A stretch of DNA of 64,000 bases. It comes from Bacteroidales bacterium (GTDB lineage: Bacteria; Bacteroidota; Bacteroidia; Bacteroidales; VadinHA17). Shown here one piece after another: positions 8,737-18,370 of this stretch (positions are counted from its first letter, which is position 1; the number at the start of each line of letters is the position of its first letter). The stretch covers positions 229,751 through 293,750 of the forward strand of contig JARGFQ010000004.1 of the NCBI GenBank assembly GCA_029210565.1, written 5' to 3'. Below the pieces are notes generated by a model that worked only from the letters and a program-made list of their open reading frames with translations, was not told the origin of the DNA and made no database searches. The position numbers and the translations under genes are program-made.

Positions 8737-9927
8737 TTAGCTCAGGGCACTCCGAACCTTCCCGGCGGCGTCCGTGAATGTAGAGGCGGCTATGACCTTC
8801 AGCCCGGAACCGTCAATCAGCTCTTTGGCCTCGGTGGCGTTGGTGCCCTGCAGCCTGACGATGACCGGCACGGTTATGTTACCGATGGTTTTATATGCCT
8901 CGATGATCCCTGCCGCCACCCTGTCGCACCTGACGATTCCGCCGAAGATGTTCACCAGTATGGCTTTGACGTTGGGGTCCTTAAGTATGATCCTGAACCC
9001 GGCCTCAACGGTCGTGGCATTTGCACCGCCGCCCACATCGAGGAAGTTGGCCGGGCTTCCTCCTGAGAGCTGTATCAGGTCCATTGTTGCCATAGCCAGT
9101 CCTGCGCCGTTGACCATACATCCGACATCACCGTCGAGCTTGACATAGTTGAGACTGCTTTCCGAGGCCTCCACCTCGGTAGGGTCTTCCTCATTGAGGT
9201 CGCGCATGGCAGCCAGATCAGGGTGACGGAAGAGAGCATTGTCATCAAGCGTCACCTTGCAGTCGACCGCCAGTATCCTGTCGTCGCTTGTCTTCAGAAG
9301 AGGATTGATCTCGATGAGCGAAGCGTCTGAACTGATGAAGGCATCCCACAGTCCCCCGAGAAACCGGGTCATCTCCCTGAAGACCTTACCCCGCAGTCCC
9401 AGGTTAAAGGCTATGATCCGCTTCTGGAAGTCGTGCAGGCAGCAGGTGGCATCAACAGGCTCCGTAAAGATGGCCTCCGGTTTTTTTTCTGCCACCTCTT
9501 CGATATCCATTCCGCCTTCCGTTGAATACATGAAGACATAAGATCCCCTCTTGCGATCGAGCAGGATTGACATGTAAAACTCCCTGATATCTGATTCTCC
9601 TTCATAGTATACATCCTGTGCTATCAGCACCTTTCTCACCGGTTTCCCCGCCGGACCGGTCTGGGGTGTCACCAGCGTCATTCCGAGCATCCGTGATGCC
9701 ACCTCTGCTGCTTCGGCAGGTGAACGCGCAATCTTGACGCCTCCGCCCTTACCCCGGCCTCCGGCATGAATCTGTGCCTTGATAACAAAGATCTCCGTTC
9801 CGAATTTTTTCCTTAGCTCTTCGGCCACAATAGCGGCCTGCTCGGCAGTTTCAGCTACAAACCCTTCCTGCACCGGTACACCGTGAGACTGAAGAATTGA
9901 TTTTCCCTGGTATTCGTGGATGTTCAT
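8737..9927 (-). CDS. sucC: succinyl-CoA synthetase beta subunit
   Basis: A 396-residue ATP-grasp protein matching SucC from end to end. It opens with MNIHEYQGKSIL and carries IKAQIHAGGRGKGGGVK in the nucleotide-binding region, EINPL for magnesium, and a C-terminal ligase domain with LDVGGGANATTV and NIFGGIVRCD. It forms succinate and ATP or GTP from succinyl-CoA in the TCA cycle, or runs in reverse in the succinate/propionate pathway. The alpha subunit gene sucD, usually adjacent, is not next to it here. It is divergent from the SpoU methyltransferase, with 97 bases between. Confidence 0.95.
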   Translation of the reverse strand: MNIHEYQGKSILQSHGVPVQEGFVAETAEQAAIVAEELRKKFGTEIFVIKAQIHAGGRGKGGGVKIARSPAEAAEVASRMLGMTLVTPQTGPAGKPVRKVLIAQDVYYEGESDIREFYMSILLDRKRGSYVFMYSTEGGMDIEEVAEKKPEAIFTEPVDATCCLHDFQKRIIAFNLGLRGKVFREMTRFLGGLWDAFISSDASLIEINPLLKTSDDRILAVDCKVTLDDNALFRHPDLAAMRDLNEEDPTEVEASESSLNYVKLDGDVGCMVNGAGLAMATMDLIQLSGGSPANFLDVGGGANATTVEAGFRIILKDPNVKAILVNIFGGIVRCDRVAAGIIEAYKTIGNITVPVIVRLQGTNATEAKELIDGSGLKVIAASTFTDAAGKVRSALS

Positions 9928-10024
9928 GACAAGTTATCTTATAATTGCGGTTCTCTGAGATGCCTCATGATTAGGGAAGGTAATTTACTCATTTTTATAT
10001 TTATTTTCGTTAAAATTTTCTTTC

Positions 10025-10561
10025 ATGAGGAAGCTGACAAATGATGAGCTGAACCGCAAGAGCGTGAATGAATTCCGCTCTTCATCGAAGTCGCCCTTCA
10101 TCGTGGTTCTCGACAATGTGAGGAGTCTCAACAATGTAGGTTCGATATTCCGGACAGCAGACGCCTTCATTGTTGAGGCTGTCTGGCTGTGCGGCATCAC
10201 CGCCACGCCGCCGCACCGTGAGATTCACAAGACGGCTCTGGGAGCCACCGAGTCAGTGGAGTGGCAGTACCGGGAGAATACCGCCGCTGCAGCCGGGGAG
10301 CTGAGAGAGCGCGGGTACAGGATCATTTCCGTAGAACAGGCTGATGAGGCGGTGCCGCTTGACGCCTTCGAAGTCAAAGAGGGGGAAAAGTATGCACTGG
10401 TTTTCGGGCATGAGATAAGGGGTGTCAGCGAGGAGGTGGTTAAGATGTCTGACAGCTGCATAGAGATCCCCCAGTTCGGTACCAAGCACTCATTCAACGT
10501 GGCTGTCAGTGCCGGGATAGTCCTGTGGGAGCTTGCCGGCAGGGTCAGCCGAAGCAAGTAA
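10025..10561 (+). CDS. TrmH/SpoU-family RNA 2'-O-methyltransferase
   Basis: A 178-residue SPOUT methyltransferase with the three family motifs: LDNVRSLNNVGSIFRTAD (motif 1, with the catalytic-type Asn and Arg), VFGHEIRGVSEE (motif 2) and IPQFGTKHSFNVAVSAGIV (motif 3, forming the SAM-binding trefoil knot). It lacks the extra N-terminal domain of RlmB, so it belongs to the short TrmH-like group. It should methylate a ribose in tRNA or rRNA; the target position cannot be read from sequence. It is followed by a hairpin terminator shared with the convergent TPR gene. Confidence 0.88.
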   Translation: MRKLTNDELNRKSVNEFRSSSKSPFIVVLDNVRSLNNVGSIFRTADAFIVEAVWLCGITATPPHREIHKTALGATESVEWQYRENTAAAAGELRERGYRIISVEQADEAVPLDAFEVKEGEKYALVFGHEIRGVSEEVVKMSDSCIEIPQFGTKHSFNVAVSAGIVLWELAGRVSRSK

Positions 10562-10697
10562 GCAACGAGCATGCATTTTTGCCGCAGCGCCAACCTTCAC
10601 AGGTCAATAGCTTGCCTGCACCTCCCCTGCGTCATCAACCGTGACAGTAATACAATTTATCTGCCCTCATTTCTGCCAACTGACCATGGCATCACGG

Positions 10698-10735
10698 ATA
10701 AAAAAACCCCGCCTGCATCTCTGCCGGCGGGGTTT
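10698..10735 (-). terminator. hairpin terminator between convergent genes
   Basis: AAACCCCGCC (10704-10713) pairs perfectly with GGCGGGGTTT (10726-10735) around a 12-base loop. On the minus strand the stem is followed by a run of T, so it should end the TPR lipoprotein transcript. The short T tract on the other side could also serve the methyltransferase gene. Confidence 0.85.
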
Positions 10736-10756
10736 CTATATTAAGCCTGTGCTTTA

Positions 10757-12463
10757 TTACTTTGTTACTGCGATGAATGTGTCATCGAGGAAGTATTTTG
10801 CAAACTCGAGGTCGGTCATTGCATAGTTCTTCCAGTCGCTGTTGTATCCAATAGCCTCACGGAGTCCGTTGATCACACCGTCCTTGTCGTCATTGCGTGC
10901 AGCAATAACAGCCTTGAAGTATGAGGGAGCACCGCACTTGCAGGGAGGAACCGATGCCATGGTTGTCTGTGCCTTGTTGACATCTCCCTTGAGAAGCTGT
11001 GCAAGTGCAAGGTTCATGGAGGGTTCGTCGCTGAGGAAGTTGACTGCCTGGTCATACCTGCCCTCATGGATGGCTACGGTGCCAAGTCCGAATCTCGACT
11101 CGGGTGTGGCGGCTGTCATTAAATTGAAATATTCTGCAGCAGCTGCGTAGTTGCCCTTCAGCAGTTCCACGAAGCCCATATTGTTCTTAATAACGTCGTC
11201 GTTCTTGATAGCCTTGGCCTTTTCAAGAGCCTCCAAAGCCTCATCGGCCTTGCCCATATTCAGGTAAGCCCATCCAATGTTATTCCATGCTCTCATACAA
11301 TTGGGCTCCTTCTCGGCAGCCAACTTGTAATACTTGAGCATCTCGCTAACATCTTCCGTAAGTGTTGCGGCATAAAGAAGCTGCTCGAGGCTTAGGACAG
11401 AGGCATCACCGTTTATTGTAGCGAGTATCTCCTCATCGCTGAGGCCTATCAGGTCAACGTCAACGGTAAACTTCGATCTCCTGAGCTGGGGAAGGATATC
11501 ATCAGCCAGAGCCTCATAGGCAGCTGACATGTTCTTGATCTCCTGTTCGCGGACAACAGGATCCTGGTACATTGAGAGTACTCTCAGGATAAGCTCCTTG
11601 TCGGCGATTGACGACTCCTGGACGAGGGTCTTGAAGCCGTCCCAGTCTTCAGGCGTTGTTTTGGTTGCAAAGAACTGGGCAAGCTCGGGAACTTTGCCGT
11701 ACTCTTTCTGGAGATATTTCTCGGCTGCCTTGCCCCTCTGTTCTGCCAGTCTCTCGTTGAGTGTGAGAGGACCGTCGGGAGAAGCATATGAACTGGCTGT
11801 AACGCCCTTCACTGCCATTCTCTCGTCTTGCATTACAAGAGCAATATAATCTTTCAGTGCCTGGATATCCTCTGATTTCAACTCGCTTGACCTGATGTTA
11901 GACCTGTTGATCATATAGAGGATATCGGCCATCTTCTGTTCGGGAACTATACGCTGATATTTGTCTTTCAGCACGATTGGCTTGGCATGGTCTTCAGCCA
12001 GTGTGGAGGTGGCGATCACGCCGTCAGCCAGTTTTATGGGATCAAAGGCCAGTGTTTTGTCTTTTTTGGAAACCTCAACGCGAAGCAGGAATTCTGACAC
12101 CTTCATCTCGGGTATGTAGTTGACATCACCTGACCAGCTGATGTTACCACCAGTCCAGCTGACTGCCTTGTTGTTTTCCTGAACAAGCTCACCCTGAGCA
12201 TAGAGCAGCTCATCAAAGACTGTCTCACCGCCTTCATAAGTAAGAACGGGGGTGATCTTCAGCGTGGTTTTCTTGTCAAAGTACTTCTCAGGATAGGTGG
12301 CCTTTACCTGAGCGGCAACAATACCTCCGTGAGTCTCAAGGACCTGGGGAGTAATCTCGTAATTGACAAGATTGGCGTTCTTCTTCATCTTCTCAAGACT
12401 GCTGCAGCCTGACATAAGAACGGCAGCAAGCAGAATGACAAAAAGTCTGGTGAAATTTTTCAT
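10757..12463 (-). CDS. TPR-containing lipoprotein
   Basis: A 568-residue exported lipoprotein with the signal MKNFTRLFVILLAAVLMSGC (lipobox Cys20). The first 170 residues look like beta-rich repeats. A middle part (about 200-330) contains TASSYASPDG, reminiscent of OmpA-like periplasmic modules. Residues about 370-510 carry tetratricopeptide repeats such as AWNNIGWAYLNMGKADEALE. A short CKC motif near residue 515 is odd. It probably sits on the periplasmic side of a membrane as a scaffold; the specific role is unknown. It is transcribed alone from its own promoter and has a strong terminator. Confidence 0.75.
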   Translation of the reverse strand: MKNFTRLFVILLAAVLMSGCSSLEKMKKNANLVNYEITPQVLETHGGIVAAQVKATYPEKYFDKKTTLKITPVLTYEGGETVFDELLYAQGELVQENNKAVSWTGGNISWSGDVNYIPEMKVSEFLLRVEVSKKDKTLAFDPIKLADGVIATSTLAEDHAKPIVLKDKYQRIVPEQKMADILYMINRSNIRSSELKSEDIQALKDYIALVMQDERMAVKGVTASSYASPDGPLTLNERLAEQRGKAAEKYLQKEYGKVPELAQFFATKTTPEDWDGFKTLVQESSIADKELILRVLSMYQDPVVREQEIKNMSAAYEALADDILPQLRRSKFTVDVDLIGLSDEEILATINGDASVLSLEQLLYAATLTEDVSEMLKYYKLAAEKEPNCMRAWNNIGWAYLNMGKADEALEALEKAKAIKNDDVIKNNMGFVELLKGNYAAAAEYFNLMTAATPESRFGLGTVAIHEGRYDQAVNFLSDEPSMNLALAQLLKGDVNKAQTTMASVPPCKCGAPSYFKAVIAARNDDKDGVINGLREAIGYNSDWKNYAMTDLEFAKYFLDDTFIAVTK

Positions 12464-12536
12464 AATTTGCTTTTTATTAGTTGCGATCAGTTTCTGTGAT
12501 GTAATAACAATTATACGATTTTTTATTATTTGGTTG

Positions 12537-12570
12537 CAAATTTAAGATAATTTTTAGTCTTTAACTGCAA
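12537..12570 (-). promoter_or_regulatory. promoter of the TPR lipoprotein gene
   Basis: On the minus strand, TTG (12570-12568), 23 bases, then TAAATTTG (12544-12537) fit the Bacteroidota -33/-7 consensus at the long end of the spacing range. The leader to the ATG at 12463 would be about 65-70 bases and AT-rich. Confidence 0.5.
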
Positions 12571-12586
12571 TTCAGAGATTAAAAAA

Positions 12587-13231
12587 TCAGAAATTGCGCA
12601 GATTGATGCCCTGTTTCAGAGGCTCATGGAATATCATTTCGGTTATTTTGGCATAATCTTCACTGTTGAGGACGAAATTGATGTTGGCGATATCGAGTAC
12701 CAGGTATTTGTTGTCGGGATTCTGCCTGAAGAAATTAAAGTAGCTCTCCTGGATCCCTGCCAGGTATTCAGCGGTAATGCTCTTCTCATATTCTCTGCCT
12801 CGCATAGCAATGTTTTTCAGAAGTCTTTCCGTGGGCACGTGCAGGTAGACATAGAGGTCAGGCTTTGGCAGTGAGCTGTATATTATATAAAATATCTGCC
12901 TGTAGAGGTTGAACTCATCCTTCTCAAGGGTTTTTGATGAGAAGACAAGTGACTTCATGAAGTAGTAATCGGAGACTGTAAAGTTTACAAAGAGGTCCTG
13001 TTCAACAAGCTCCTCCTTCAGCTGCCGGTACCTGTCAGCCAGGAATGACAGTTCCAGGGGGAAGGAGTAGCGCGACGGGTCCTGGTAGAATTTTGGCAGA
13101 AACGGGTTGTCGGCAAAACGCTCCAGTATTAGCTTGGCGTTGTATTCTTTGGCGATCATGGAGGCCAGCGTGGTCTTTCCCGCGCCTATGTTCCCCTCGA
13201 TGACGATATAGTTGTACCTTACGGCCTCCAT
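12587..13231 (-). CDS. deoxynucleoside kinase
   Basis: A 214-residue P-loop kinase of the dCK/dGK family. Walker A is GNIGAGKTT (residues 13-21), a DRY-type motif is in ADRYRQLKEE, and the arginine-rich lid is RGREYEK. It phosphorylates deoxynucleosides for nucleotide salvage in the cytosol. Base specificity (dA, dC or dG) cannot be read reliably from these motifs. The gene lies between the TPR gene and pnp with its own intergenic spaces. Confidence 0.88.
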   Translation of the reverse strand: MEAVRYNYIVIEGNIGAGKTTLASMIAKEYNAKLILERFADNPFLPKFYQDPSRYSFPLELSFLADRYRQLKEELVEQDLFVNFTVSDYYFMKSLVFSSKTLEKDEFNLYRQIFYIIYSSLPKPDLYVYLHVPTERLLKNIAMRGREYEKSITAEYLAGIQESYFNFFRQNPDNKYLVLDIANINFVLNSEDYAKITEMIFHEPLKQGINLRNF

Positions 13232-13287
13232 TGGTATTCCGTTGCAATCATTATCAAAAATAGCATTTGACGTTCACAATAACAATG

Positions 13288-13326
13288 AAAAAAGGAGAGC
13301 AGCACAAATTGTATGTCTCTCTCCTT
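13288..13326 (-). terminator. terminator downstream of pnp
   Basis: AAGGAGAG (13292-13299) pairs with CTCTCCTT (13319-13326). Read on the minus strand the hairpin ends in a run of six T, 57 bases after the pnp stop codon. Confidence 0.75.
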
Positions 13327-13382
13327 ATAATGTAAGGCGATTCCCGGTGACGGGCATCGCGCTGTCTTTTCAGGACAGGTAA

Positions 13383-15635
13383 TTACCTGTTGTCATCCCT
13401 TCGGCGGTCATGGGAGCGACGGTCGCCGCGATCGCGGTCATATCCGCCTCTGCCGCCTTCGCGTGAGCCGTGATAATCCCTTCTTTCGGAATGTTCACGC
13501 TTTGGGGGCTCAATGTAACCTTCGGGCTTTGGTATGAGGGGTTTGCGTGACAGCCTCAGCTTGCCGGTCTTCTGATCGACCTCTATCAGCTGTACATCAA
13601 CCATATCACCCTCCTTGAAGAGCTCCTCAACGGTGCCCACTTTTTTCCAGTCCATCTCTGAGATGTGGAGAAGGCCATCCTTATTTGGCAGGATCTCCAC
13701 AAAGGCTCCGAACTGTGTGATAGTCTTCACCTTGCCGGTATAGACCTTACCCACCTCCGGAACTGCACATATTGCGTTGATCCTGTCGAGGGCGGCCCTG
13801 ATAACATCATAGTTCTCGCCGAAGACATCGACCATACCCTGGCCGTTGGTCTCCTCGATAACTATGGTGGCTCCGGTTGTGGCCTGTATATCCTGTATGA
13901 TCTTTCCTCCGGGACCGATCACTGCGCCAATCATCTCCTTGGGAATATATATCTTCTCAATCCTCGGTGCATGAGGTTTGAGTTCCGGCCTTGGCTCGGC
14001 TATTGTCTGTTCCATTATGTCGAGGATATGGAGCCTTCCCCTGCGGGCCTGCTCGAGAGCCTGCTTCAGCACCTCGAATGAGAGGCCGTCGACCTTTATG
14101 TCCATCTGTGTTGCGGTGATACCGTCACGGGTACCGGTGACCTTGAAGTCCATATCACCGAGGTGATCCTCGTCACCGAGGATATCCGAGAGGATCGCGA
14201 ATTTCTTTCCGTCCTTGTCGGTGATCAGCCCCATGGCAATGCCAGAGACCGGTTTGGCGAGCTTGATGCCGGCATCCATCAGCGCCATTGTGCCGGCACA
14301 GACGGTGGCCATTGAAGAGGATCCGTTTGATTCCAGAATGTCCGATACTATCCTTATGGCATAGGGATTTGTCTCTTCAGACGGCATCATGTTCTTAAGC
14401 GCCCTGTGCGCCAGGTTTCCGTGGCCTATCTCCCTGCGGCTGGTGCCGCGTGCGGGCCTGGCCTCGCCGGTGGCAAAGGGCGGGAAGTTATAGTGCAGGG
14501 TGAATTTCTCCGATCCCTGTTTAAGCACCTCGTCAATCATCTTCTCATCGAGCTTGGTGCCCAGAGTAACGGTGGTAAGCGACTGTGTCTCACCGCGGGT
14601 GAAGATTGCCGAGCCGTGGGCTGCAGGCAGGGGGTCTATCTCGCACCAAATGGGTCGTATCTCGTCGAGCTTGCGGCCATCGAGCCTCTTATGCTCATCA
14701 AGGACAAGACGGCGTGCCGCCTCCTTCTCCACATCGTGGAAGTACCTTTTGACCAGCATTTCGTTGACCGGCTCCTCTTCCGTGTACTGTGCAAGAAACT
14801 CTTCCCTTATGGCGTCAAAGCCTTCACTGCGTGTCTTCTTGTCGGCACCGCTGGCAGCGAGTGCATAGCACTTCTCGTAGGTCTCGCCCCACACCTTCTT
14901 CCTCAGATCCTCATCATTGACCTCATGGCAGTACTCCCTCTTCACGGTTGAACCAACCATCTCAGCCAGCTCCTTCTGTGCAACACAGTGAACCTTGATA
15001 GCCTCATGGGCAATGTGCAGGGCCTCAAGCATGACATCCTCCGATACCTCCTTCATCTCGCCCTCGACCATCATGATGTTCTCATATGTGGCCCCGACGA
15101 TGATGTCGAGATCGGCACTCTCAACCTGCGTGAAGATGGGGTTGACGATCAATTCGCCGTTTACCCTTGCCACCCTCACCTCGGAAATCGGTCCGTGGAA
15201 CGGTATGTCCGACACTGCCAGTGCTGCCGATGCAGCAAGTCCTGCCAGGGCGTCAGGCATGATATCCTTTTCTGCCGATATGAGGTTGATGGTCACAAAG
15301 ACCTCGGCGTGAAAGTCATCGGGGAACAGCGGACGAAGCACCCTGTCAACCAGGCGGCATATCAGAATCTCATTGTCGCCCGGCCTTGCCTCCCTCTTGA
15401 GAAAACCGCCCGGGAAACGACCTGTGGCGGCATATTTCTCCTTATACTCAACGGAAAGAGGCATGAAGTCCGTGTCCTCCTTCGCATCCTTGGCTGCCAC
15501 CACCGTGGCCAGAAGCATGGTCTGGCCCATCCTTACAACCACCGAACCGTCAGCCTGCTTGGCGAGCTTGCCGGTCTCAAGTACTATTGACCGGCCATCG
15601 CCAAGGTCAATGCTTTTTTCAATCAACTTATACAT
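13383..15635 (-). CDS. pnp: polynucleotide phosphorylase
   Basis: A 750-residue enzyme with two RNase PH domains joined by an alpha-helical domain. These are followed by a KH domain ([17 protein letters not shown]), an S1 domain ([16 protein letters not shown]) and a charged tail rich in Arg, Gly and Asp. The second RNase PH domain contains the FFRRRGE-like segment in degenerate form and the [15 protein letters not shown] block. It degrades RNA 3' to 5' using phosphate. The order rpsO-pnp is widely conserved in bacteria. The RGG-like tail may extend RNA binding. Confidence 0.96.
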   Translation of the reverse strand: MYKLIEKSIDLGDGRSIVLETGKLAKQADGSVVVRMGQTMLLATVVAAKDAKEDTDFMPLSVEYKEKYAATGRFPGGFLKREARPGDNEILICRLVDRVLRPLFPDDFHAEVFVTINLISAEKDIMPDALAGLAASAALAVSDIPFHGPISEVRVARVNGELIVNPIFTQVESADLDIIVGATYENIMMVEGEMKEVSEDVMLEALHIAHEAIKVHCVAQKELAEMVGSTVKREYCHEVNDEDLRKKVWGETYEKCYALAASGADKKTRSEGFDAIREEFLAQYTEEEPVNEMLVKRYFHDVEKEAARRLVLDEHKRLDGRKLDEIRPIWCEIDPLPAAHGSAIFTRGETQSLTTVTLGTKLDEKMIDEVLKQGSEKFTLHYNFPPFATGEARPARGTSRREIGHGNLAHRALKNMMPSEETNPYAIRIVSDILESNGSSSMATVCAGTMALMDAGIKLAKPVSGIAMGLITDKDGKKFAILSDILGDEDHLGDMDFKVTGTRDGITATQMDIKVDGLSFEVLKQALEQARRGRLHILDIMEQTIAEPRPELKPHAPRIEKIYIPKEMIGAVIGPGGKIIQDIQATTGATIVIEETNGQGMVDVFGENYDVIRAALDRINAICAVPEVGKVYTGKVKTITQFGAFVEILPNKDGLLHISEMDWKKVGTVEELFKEGDMVDVQLIEVDQKTGKLRLSRKPLIPKPEGYIEPPKREHSERRDYHGSREGGRGGYDRDRGDRRSHDRRRDDNR

Positions 15636-15690
15636 TTACTGCTAATTATTATTATGGGATAATGATAGTAAAGAGTCCTCTCCGGGAACT

Positions 15691-15715
15691 AAAAAAGGCA
15701 ACCGTAATTGCCTTT
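15691..15715 (-). terminator. terminator between rpsO and pnp
   Basis: AAAGGCAA (15694-15701) pairs with TTGCCTTT (15708-15715) around a 6-base loop, with a T run on the minus strand. It would limit readthrough from rpsO into pnp, as a site of processing or partial termination. Confidence 0.75.
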
Positions 15716-15720
15716 CAAGT

Positions 15721-15990
15721 TTATTTGCGCAGGTTAAGTGCCTTGATTATCTCACGGTACCTGCTGATATCCTTGTCCTTCAGGTAGTCGAGCAGACGCC
15801 TTCTCTTTCCGACCAGCTTTATCAGCGACCTCTGAGTACTGAAATCCTTCTTGTTGCGCTTCAGATGTTCAGTGAGGTGGGCAATCCTGTAGGAGAAAAG
15901 TGCAATCTGACCTTCAGCACTACCCGTGTCCATCTCTGAAGATCCGAATGTCTTGAAAAATTCCTGTTTCTTCTCCGTTGTCAAATACAT
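15721..15990 (-). CDS. rpsO: 30S ribosomal protein S15
   Basis: An 89-residue S15, the usual size. It shows the conserved GSSEMDTGSAEGQIALFSYRI region and the rRNA-binding segment LVGKRRRLLDYLK. I chose the ATG at 15990, giving the family start MYLTTEKK, rather than the longer frame from 16071, which overlaps the promoter. S15 binds 16S rRNA early in 30S assembly and in other bacteria represses its own mRNA. Confidence 0.97.
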   Translation of the reverse strand: MYLTTEKKQEFFKTFGSSEMDTGSAEGQIALFSYRIAHLTEHLKRNKKDFSTQRSLIKLVGKRRRLLDYLKDKDISRYREIIKALNLRK

Positions 15991-16035
15991 ATCCTTATCC
16001 AATAGATTGTTAATAAATTCTCCAATTTTGGATCG

Positions 16036-16068
16036 CAAAGATACAACTCTTATTTGTAATATTTCAAA
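16036..16068 (-). promoter_or_regulatory. promoter of rpsO
   Basis: On the minus strand TTTG (16068-16065), 21 bases, then TATCTTTG (16043-16036) are a textbook match to the Bacteroidota sigma-ABfr promoter, 45 bases upstream of the rpsO start. Confidence 0.75.
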
Positions 16069-16242
16069 CAATTTGAAGAAAATTTTGCATTTGTCTCCGG
16101 AATGAATATCTCACTCTGCCTAAACGATTGTTTTCGGTCTGTCTCTGTATAATAGACGCAATATCAGCAGGGAAAGTTGCGCAGGAGAATGACTTTTTTC
16201 AACAGATGTCTCTGCTTTTTTTAACAACGGGAGTGCCGCAGA

Positions 16243-17568
16243 TCAGGGTTCGAGGAAGAGGGAGTTGGACCGTCGGATCTTATGTCCCATGGCGATGAGT
16301 GCTGATCCTATCGCGCAGTCGAGGCACCGATGGTTGCGGCACCGGAGGCTTCTCAGCTCCAGCAGTGCCTGCGAGGCGAAGGCCGACTCCGGTTTCAGTC
16401 CTGCTTTTACAAAGTCTGTCACCACGCTGTTCTCTTCCGGGGGAAGTGAGTCAAGGATATCTATGGCCCTGTCACACCACTCCTGCTGCTGCCTGATCTT
16501 TCCGCAGACAAAGAGCAGGGGTGCGACGGCGTTGATGATCAGGAGGTCAACCGACTGTTTTCCGGCGCGGCCGGCCGTGGCGGGCACCTCCCTGCCAAAC
16601 TGGTAGTGGCTGTTCCAGTACTCCGACGCGGTGACGTTCAGCAGCGACCTTAAAGTGTCATTGTCTCGGCATTCGAGCACCCTCGAGAAAAGACCTTCGC
16701 TGTGGCTGAGAAGGGCGGCCAGTTGTGACAGCCTTACAGTCGCGAAGTTGGCAGGCCTCAGCCGGTGGAACTTCCACAGCCAGCCATCGACAGGCTGGAG
16801 GGAGTACTTGGAGCGCAACACCCGGTACTCCCTGGCGAGGATAAGAAAGTAGTCGTCTTTTACCGCCTCCCTGAAGAGTGCCTCATCGAGGAGGCCGGCC
16901 GTTCCGAAGAGCAGCGCCTCCACCTGCAGATGGTTGTCGGAGTGCTTTCTGATGATTTTCAAAGGCAACCGGGAGGCAAGCATCTCAAAGGGATCGGTAT
17001 TTACCCGGAACCCGAAATATCTCGAGACAAGCCTGTAGAGCGTCTCCTCCCAGTCGTTGCCCGTCTTCACCAGCATCTCCCTGATATCGTTGCTCTTTCT
17101 CTGCAGCCGCTCCACACCCAGTGACCATAGCCAGTGCTTCACCATGAAACTGTCGGTCAAACCTATCAGTCCGCTGCAGGGCAGAGGCGAAGGATTATTG
17201 ACAAAGTCAAAGTAATTCTCCCAGAGTGCCGTCTCAAATCCCGGCCGCGCGGTGATCAGTCGCCGTCCTGAGGCCGTATATACATCGGTATCCTCATTAT
17301 TCACCAGGTGCAGTATCACATTGTCATAGGCATGGTCAGTATGGTGACCGTGGCGGTACCAGTCGGAGGCGCTGATATGGATCTCGGTATTGCCGGCCCA
17401 CTCGGTGCCGCCTATGATAAGCCGCGTGTTAAAGAAATCGGGACCGGAATCACGGTTATACTCGCCCGGGGTGATCACCTCTATCAGTCCGGCTTCCCTG
17501 TCGCACAGGCTACCGTCGTCAAAGAACCGGTTTTTCCACAGCCAGTGGAGGAACTCTTCTTTCATCAT
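16243..17568 (-). CDS. DUF2851 family protein
   Basis: A 441-residue soluble protein of the DUF2851 family common in Bacteroidota. The conserved N-terminal region contains SGPDFFNTRLIIG, GNTEIHISASDW and NVILHLVNNED. The pattern of acidic residue, Glu-Ile-His and a C-terminal cluster of four Cys (C-R-N-H-R-C-L-D-C) hints at a metal-dependent nuclease-like fold, but no activity is established. It is single, with an unusually long 5' gap rich in inverted repeats. Confidence 0.8.
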   Translation of the reverse strand: MMKEEFLHWLWKNRFFDDGSLCDREAGLIEVITPGEYNRDSGPDFFNTRLIIGGTEWAGNTEIHISASDWYRHGHHTDHAYDNVILHLVNNEDTDVYTASGRRLITARPGFETALWENYFDFVNNPSPLPCSGLIGLTDSFMVKHWLWSLGVERLQRKSNDIREMLVKTGNDWEETLYRLVSRYFGFRVNTDPFEMLASRLPLKIIRKHSDNHLQVEALLFGTAGLLDEALFREAVKDDYFLILAREYRVLRSKYSLQPVDGWLWKFHRLRPANFATVRLSQLAALLSHSEGLFSRVLECRDNDTLRSLLNVTASEYWNSHYQFGREVPATAGRAGKQSVDLLIINAVAPLLFVCGKIRQQQEWCDRAIDILDSLPPEENSVVTDFVKAGLKPESAFASQALLELRSLRCRNHRCLDCAIGSALIAMGHKIRRSNSLFLEP

Positions 17569-17591
17569 AGGATAGTTTATTTCTTTTGTAT

Positions 17592-17660
17592 GATGGAACC
17601 TCCATATTCCACATTATCAATCAACTATGATAGCATGTGAAAACATATGGAGGTTTCATT
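17592..17660. repeat. inverted repeat upstream of the DUF2851 gene
   Basis: AACCTCCATAT (17597-17607) is matched by ATATGGAGGTT (17645-17655). Pairing extends to 14 of 17 bases over 17592-17608 and 17644-17660, with a 35-base AT-rich centre. No promoter box or gene explains it. Confidence 0.6.
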
Positions 17661-17750
17661 ATCGGTAATTTTAGAAATGCAGCTTACCAAAGATAAAAAC
17701 AAACCGGCAAATGAACAAGCAGACTGAGGGTGGAATGAAACGATAAACGA

Positions 17751-17789
17751 AGGGTATCCGGATTTCAGTAAAACTGATTTCCGAATACC
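17751..17789. repeat. long near-perfect hairpin of unknown role
   Basis: Arms 17751-17768 and 17772-17789 pair at 15 of 18 positions around an AAA loop. There is no T tract typical of a terminator. The stretch 17569-17953 (385 bases) holds this hairpin, the inverted repeat to its left and another hairpin at 17917, but no gene I can support. Confidence 0.55.
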
Positions 17790-17916
17790 CTTTAACCCTG
17801 AAACCTTTCAACCCATTAACCCTAAACTTGTACTCCGGGGTTTCAGTACCGGAGAAAATCTACTAACCAACGAAAACTAAAACCTGAACGTCCCTTATAA
17901 TTGTACAGTGATGTTC

Positions 17917-17940
17917 CGGGGCGGCAGGAAAACTGCCCCG
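17917..17940 (-). terminator. GC-rich hairpin after the small membrane protein
   Basis: CGGGGCGGCAG and CTGCCCCG form a short stem around GAAAA, 14 bases past the stop of the 53-residue gene on the minus strand. It lacks a T run, so termination is uncertain. Confidence 0.4.
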
Positions 17941-17953
17941 TACCATTGCTGCA

Positions 17954-18115
17954 TTACATGTTAAGCTTATCAATCATCTGTGAGAATCCGTAAATTACCC
18001 CAATAAGGCCCGGAAATACAGTTATCAGAATCCCATACGCCATGAGGATTGCCAGTGATAATTTTGAGTCGGTGTCAGGATCCTCAATATATTGTTTTCC
18101 CATCTTGTTCATCAT
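17954..18115 (-). CDS. 53-residue single-pass membrane protein
   Basis: A short frame from ATG at 18115 encodes MMNKMGKQYIEDPDTDSKLS, then a hydrophobic stretch (about residues 20-46, including LAILMAYGILITVFPGLIGV), then a short tail SQMIDKLNM. The pattern is an acidic N-terminus, one transmembrane helix with Gly/Pro and a short basic tail. The reading is free of rare features and has a following hairpin. A second in-frame ATG directly follows the first. I do not recognise a family. Confidence 0.55.
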   Translation of the reverse strand: MMNKMGKQYIEDPDTDSKLSLAILMAYGILITVFPGLIGVIYGFSQMIDKLNM

Positions 18116-18370
18116 CCGAATATTCTACCGTTTCAATTCTCCTGTGTGACTATACAAAGATCTTACACTTTGGTCGCAGAGCTGTTACATAATTTCCGCA
18201 AAAAATTACATCATTCACATATTGCCAACTTCTTTCGGGATCATGCATCAGGGGGAATCAAGTGCTTAGATCATCAGAGCGCATGACTGTCACAATACTT
18301 CGGTTGGTATCTCCGCGGAGTTTATCCCGCTCAGCGTGACTCCATCAAGACCTTTCGATTTTACGGACCT

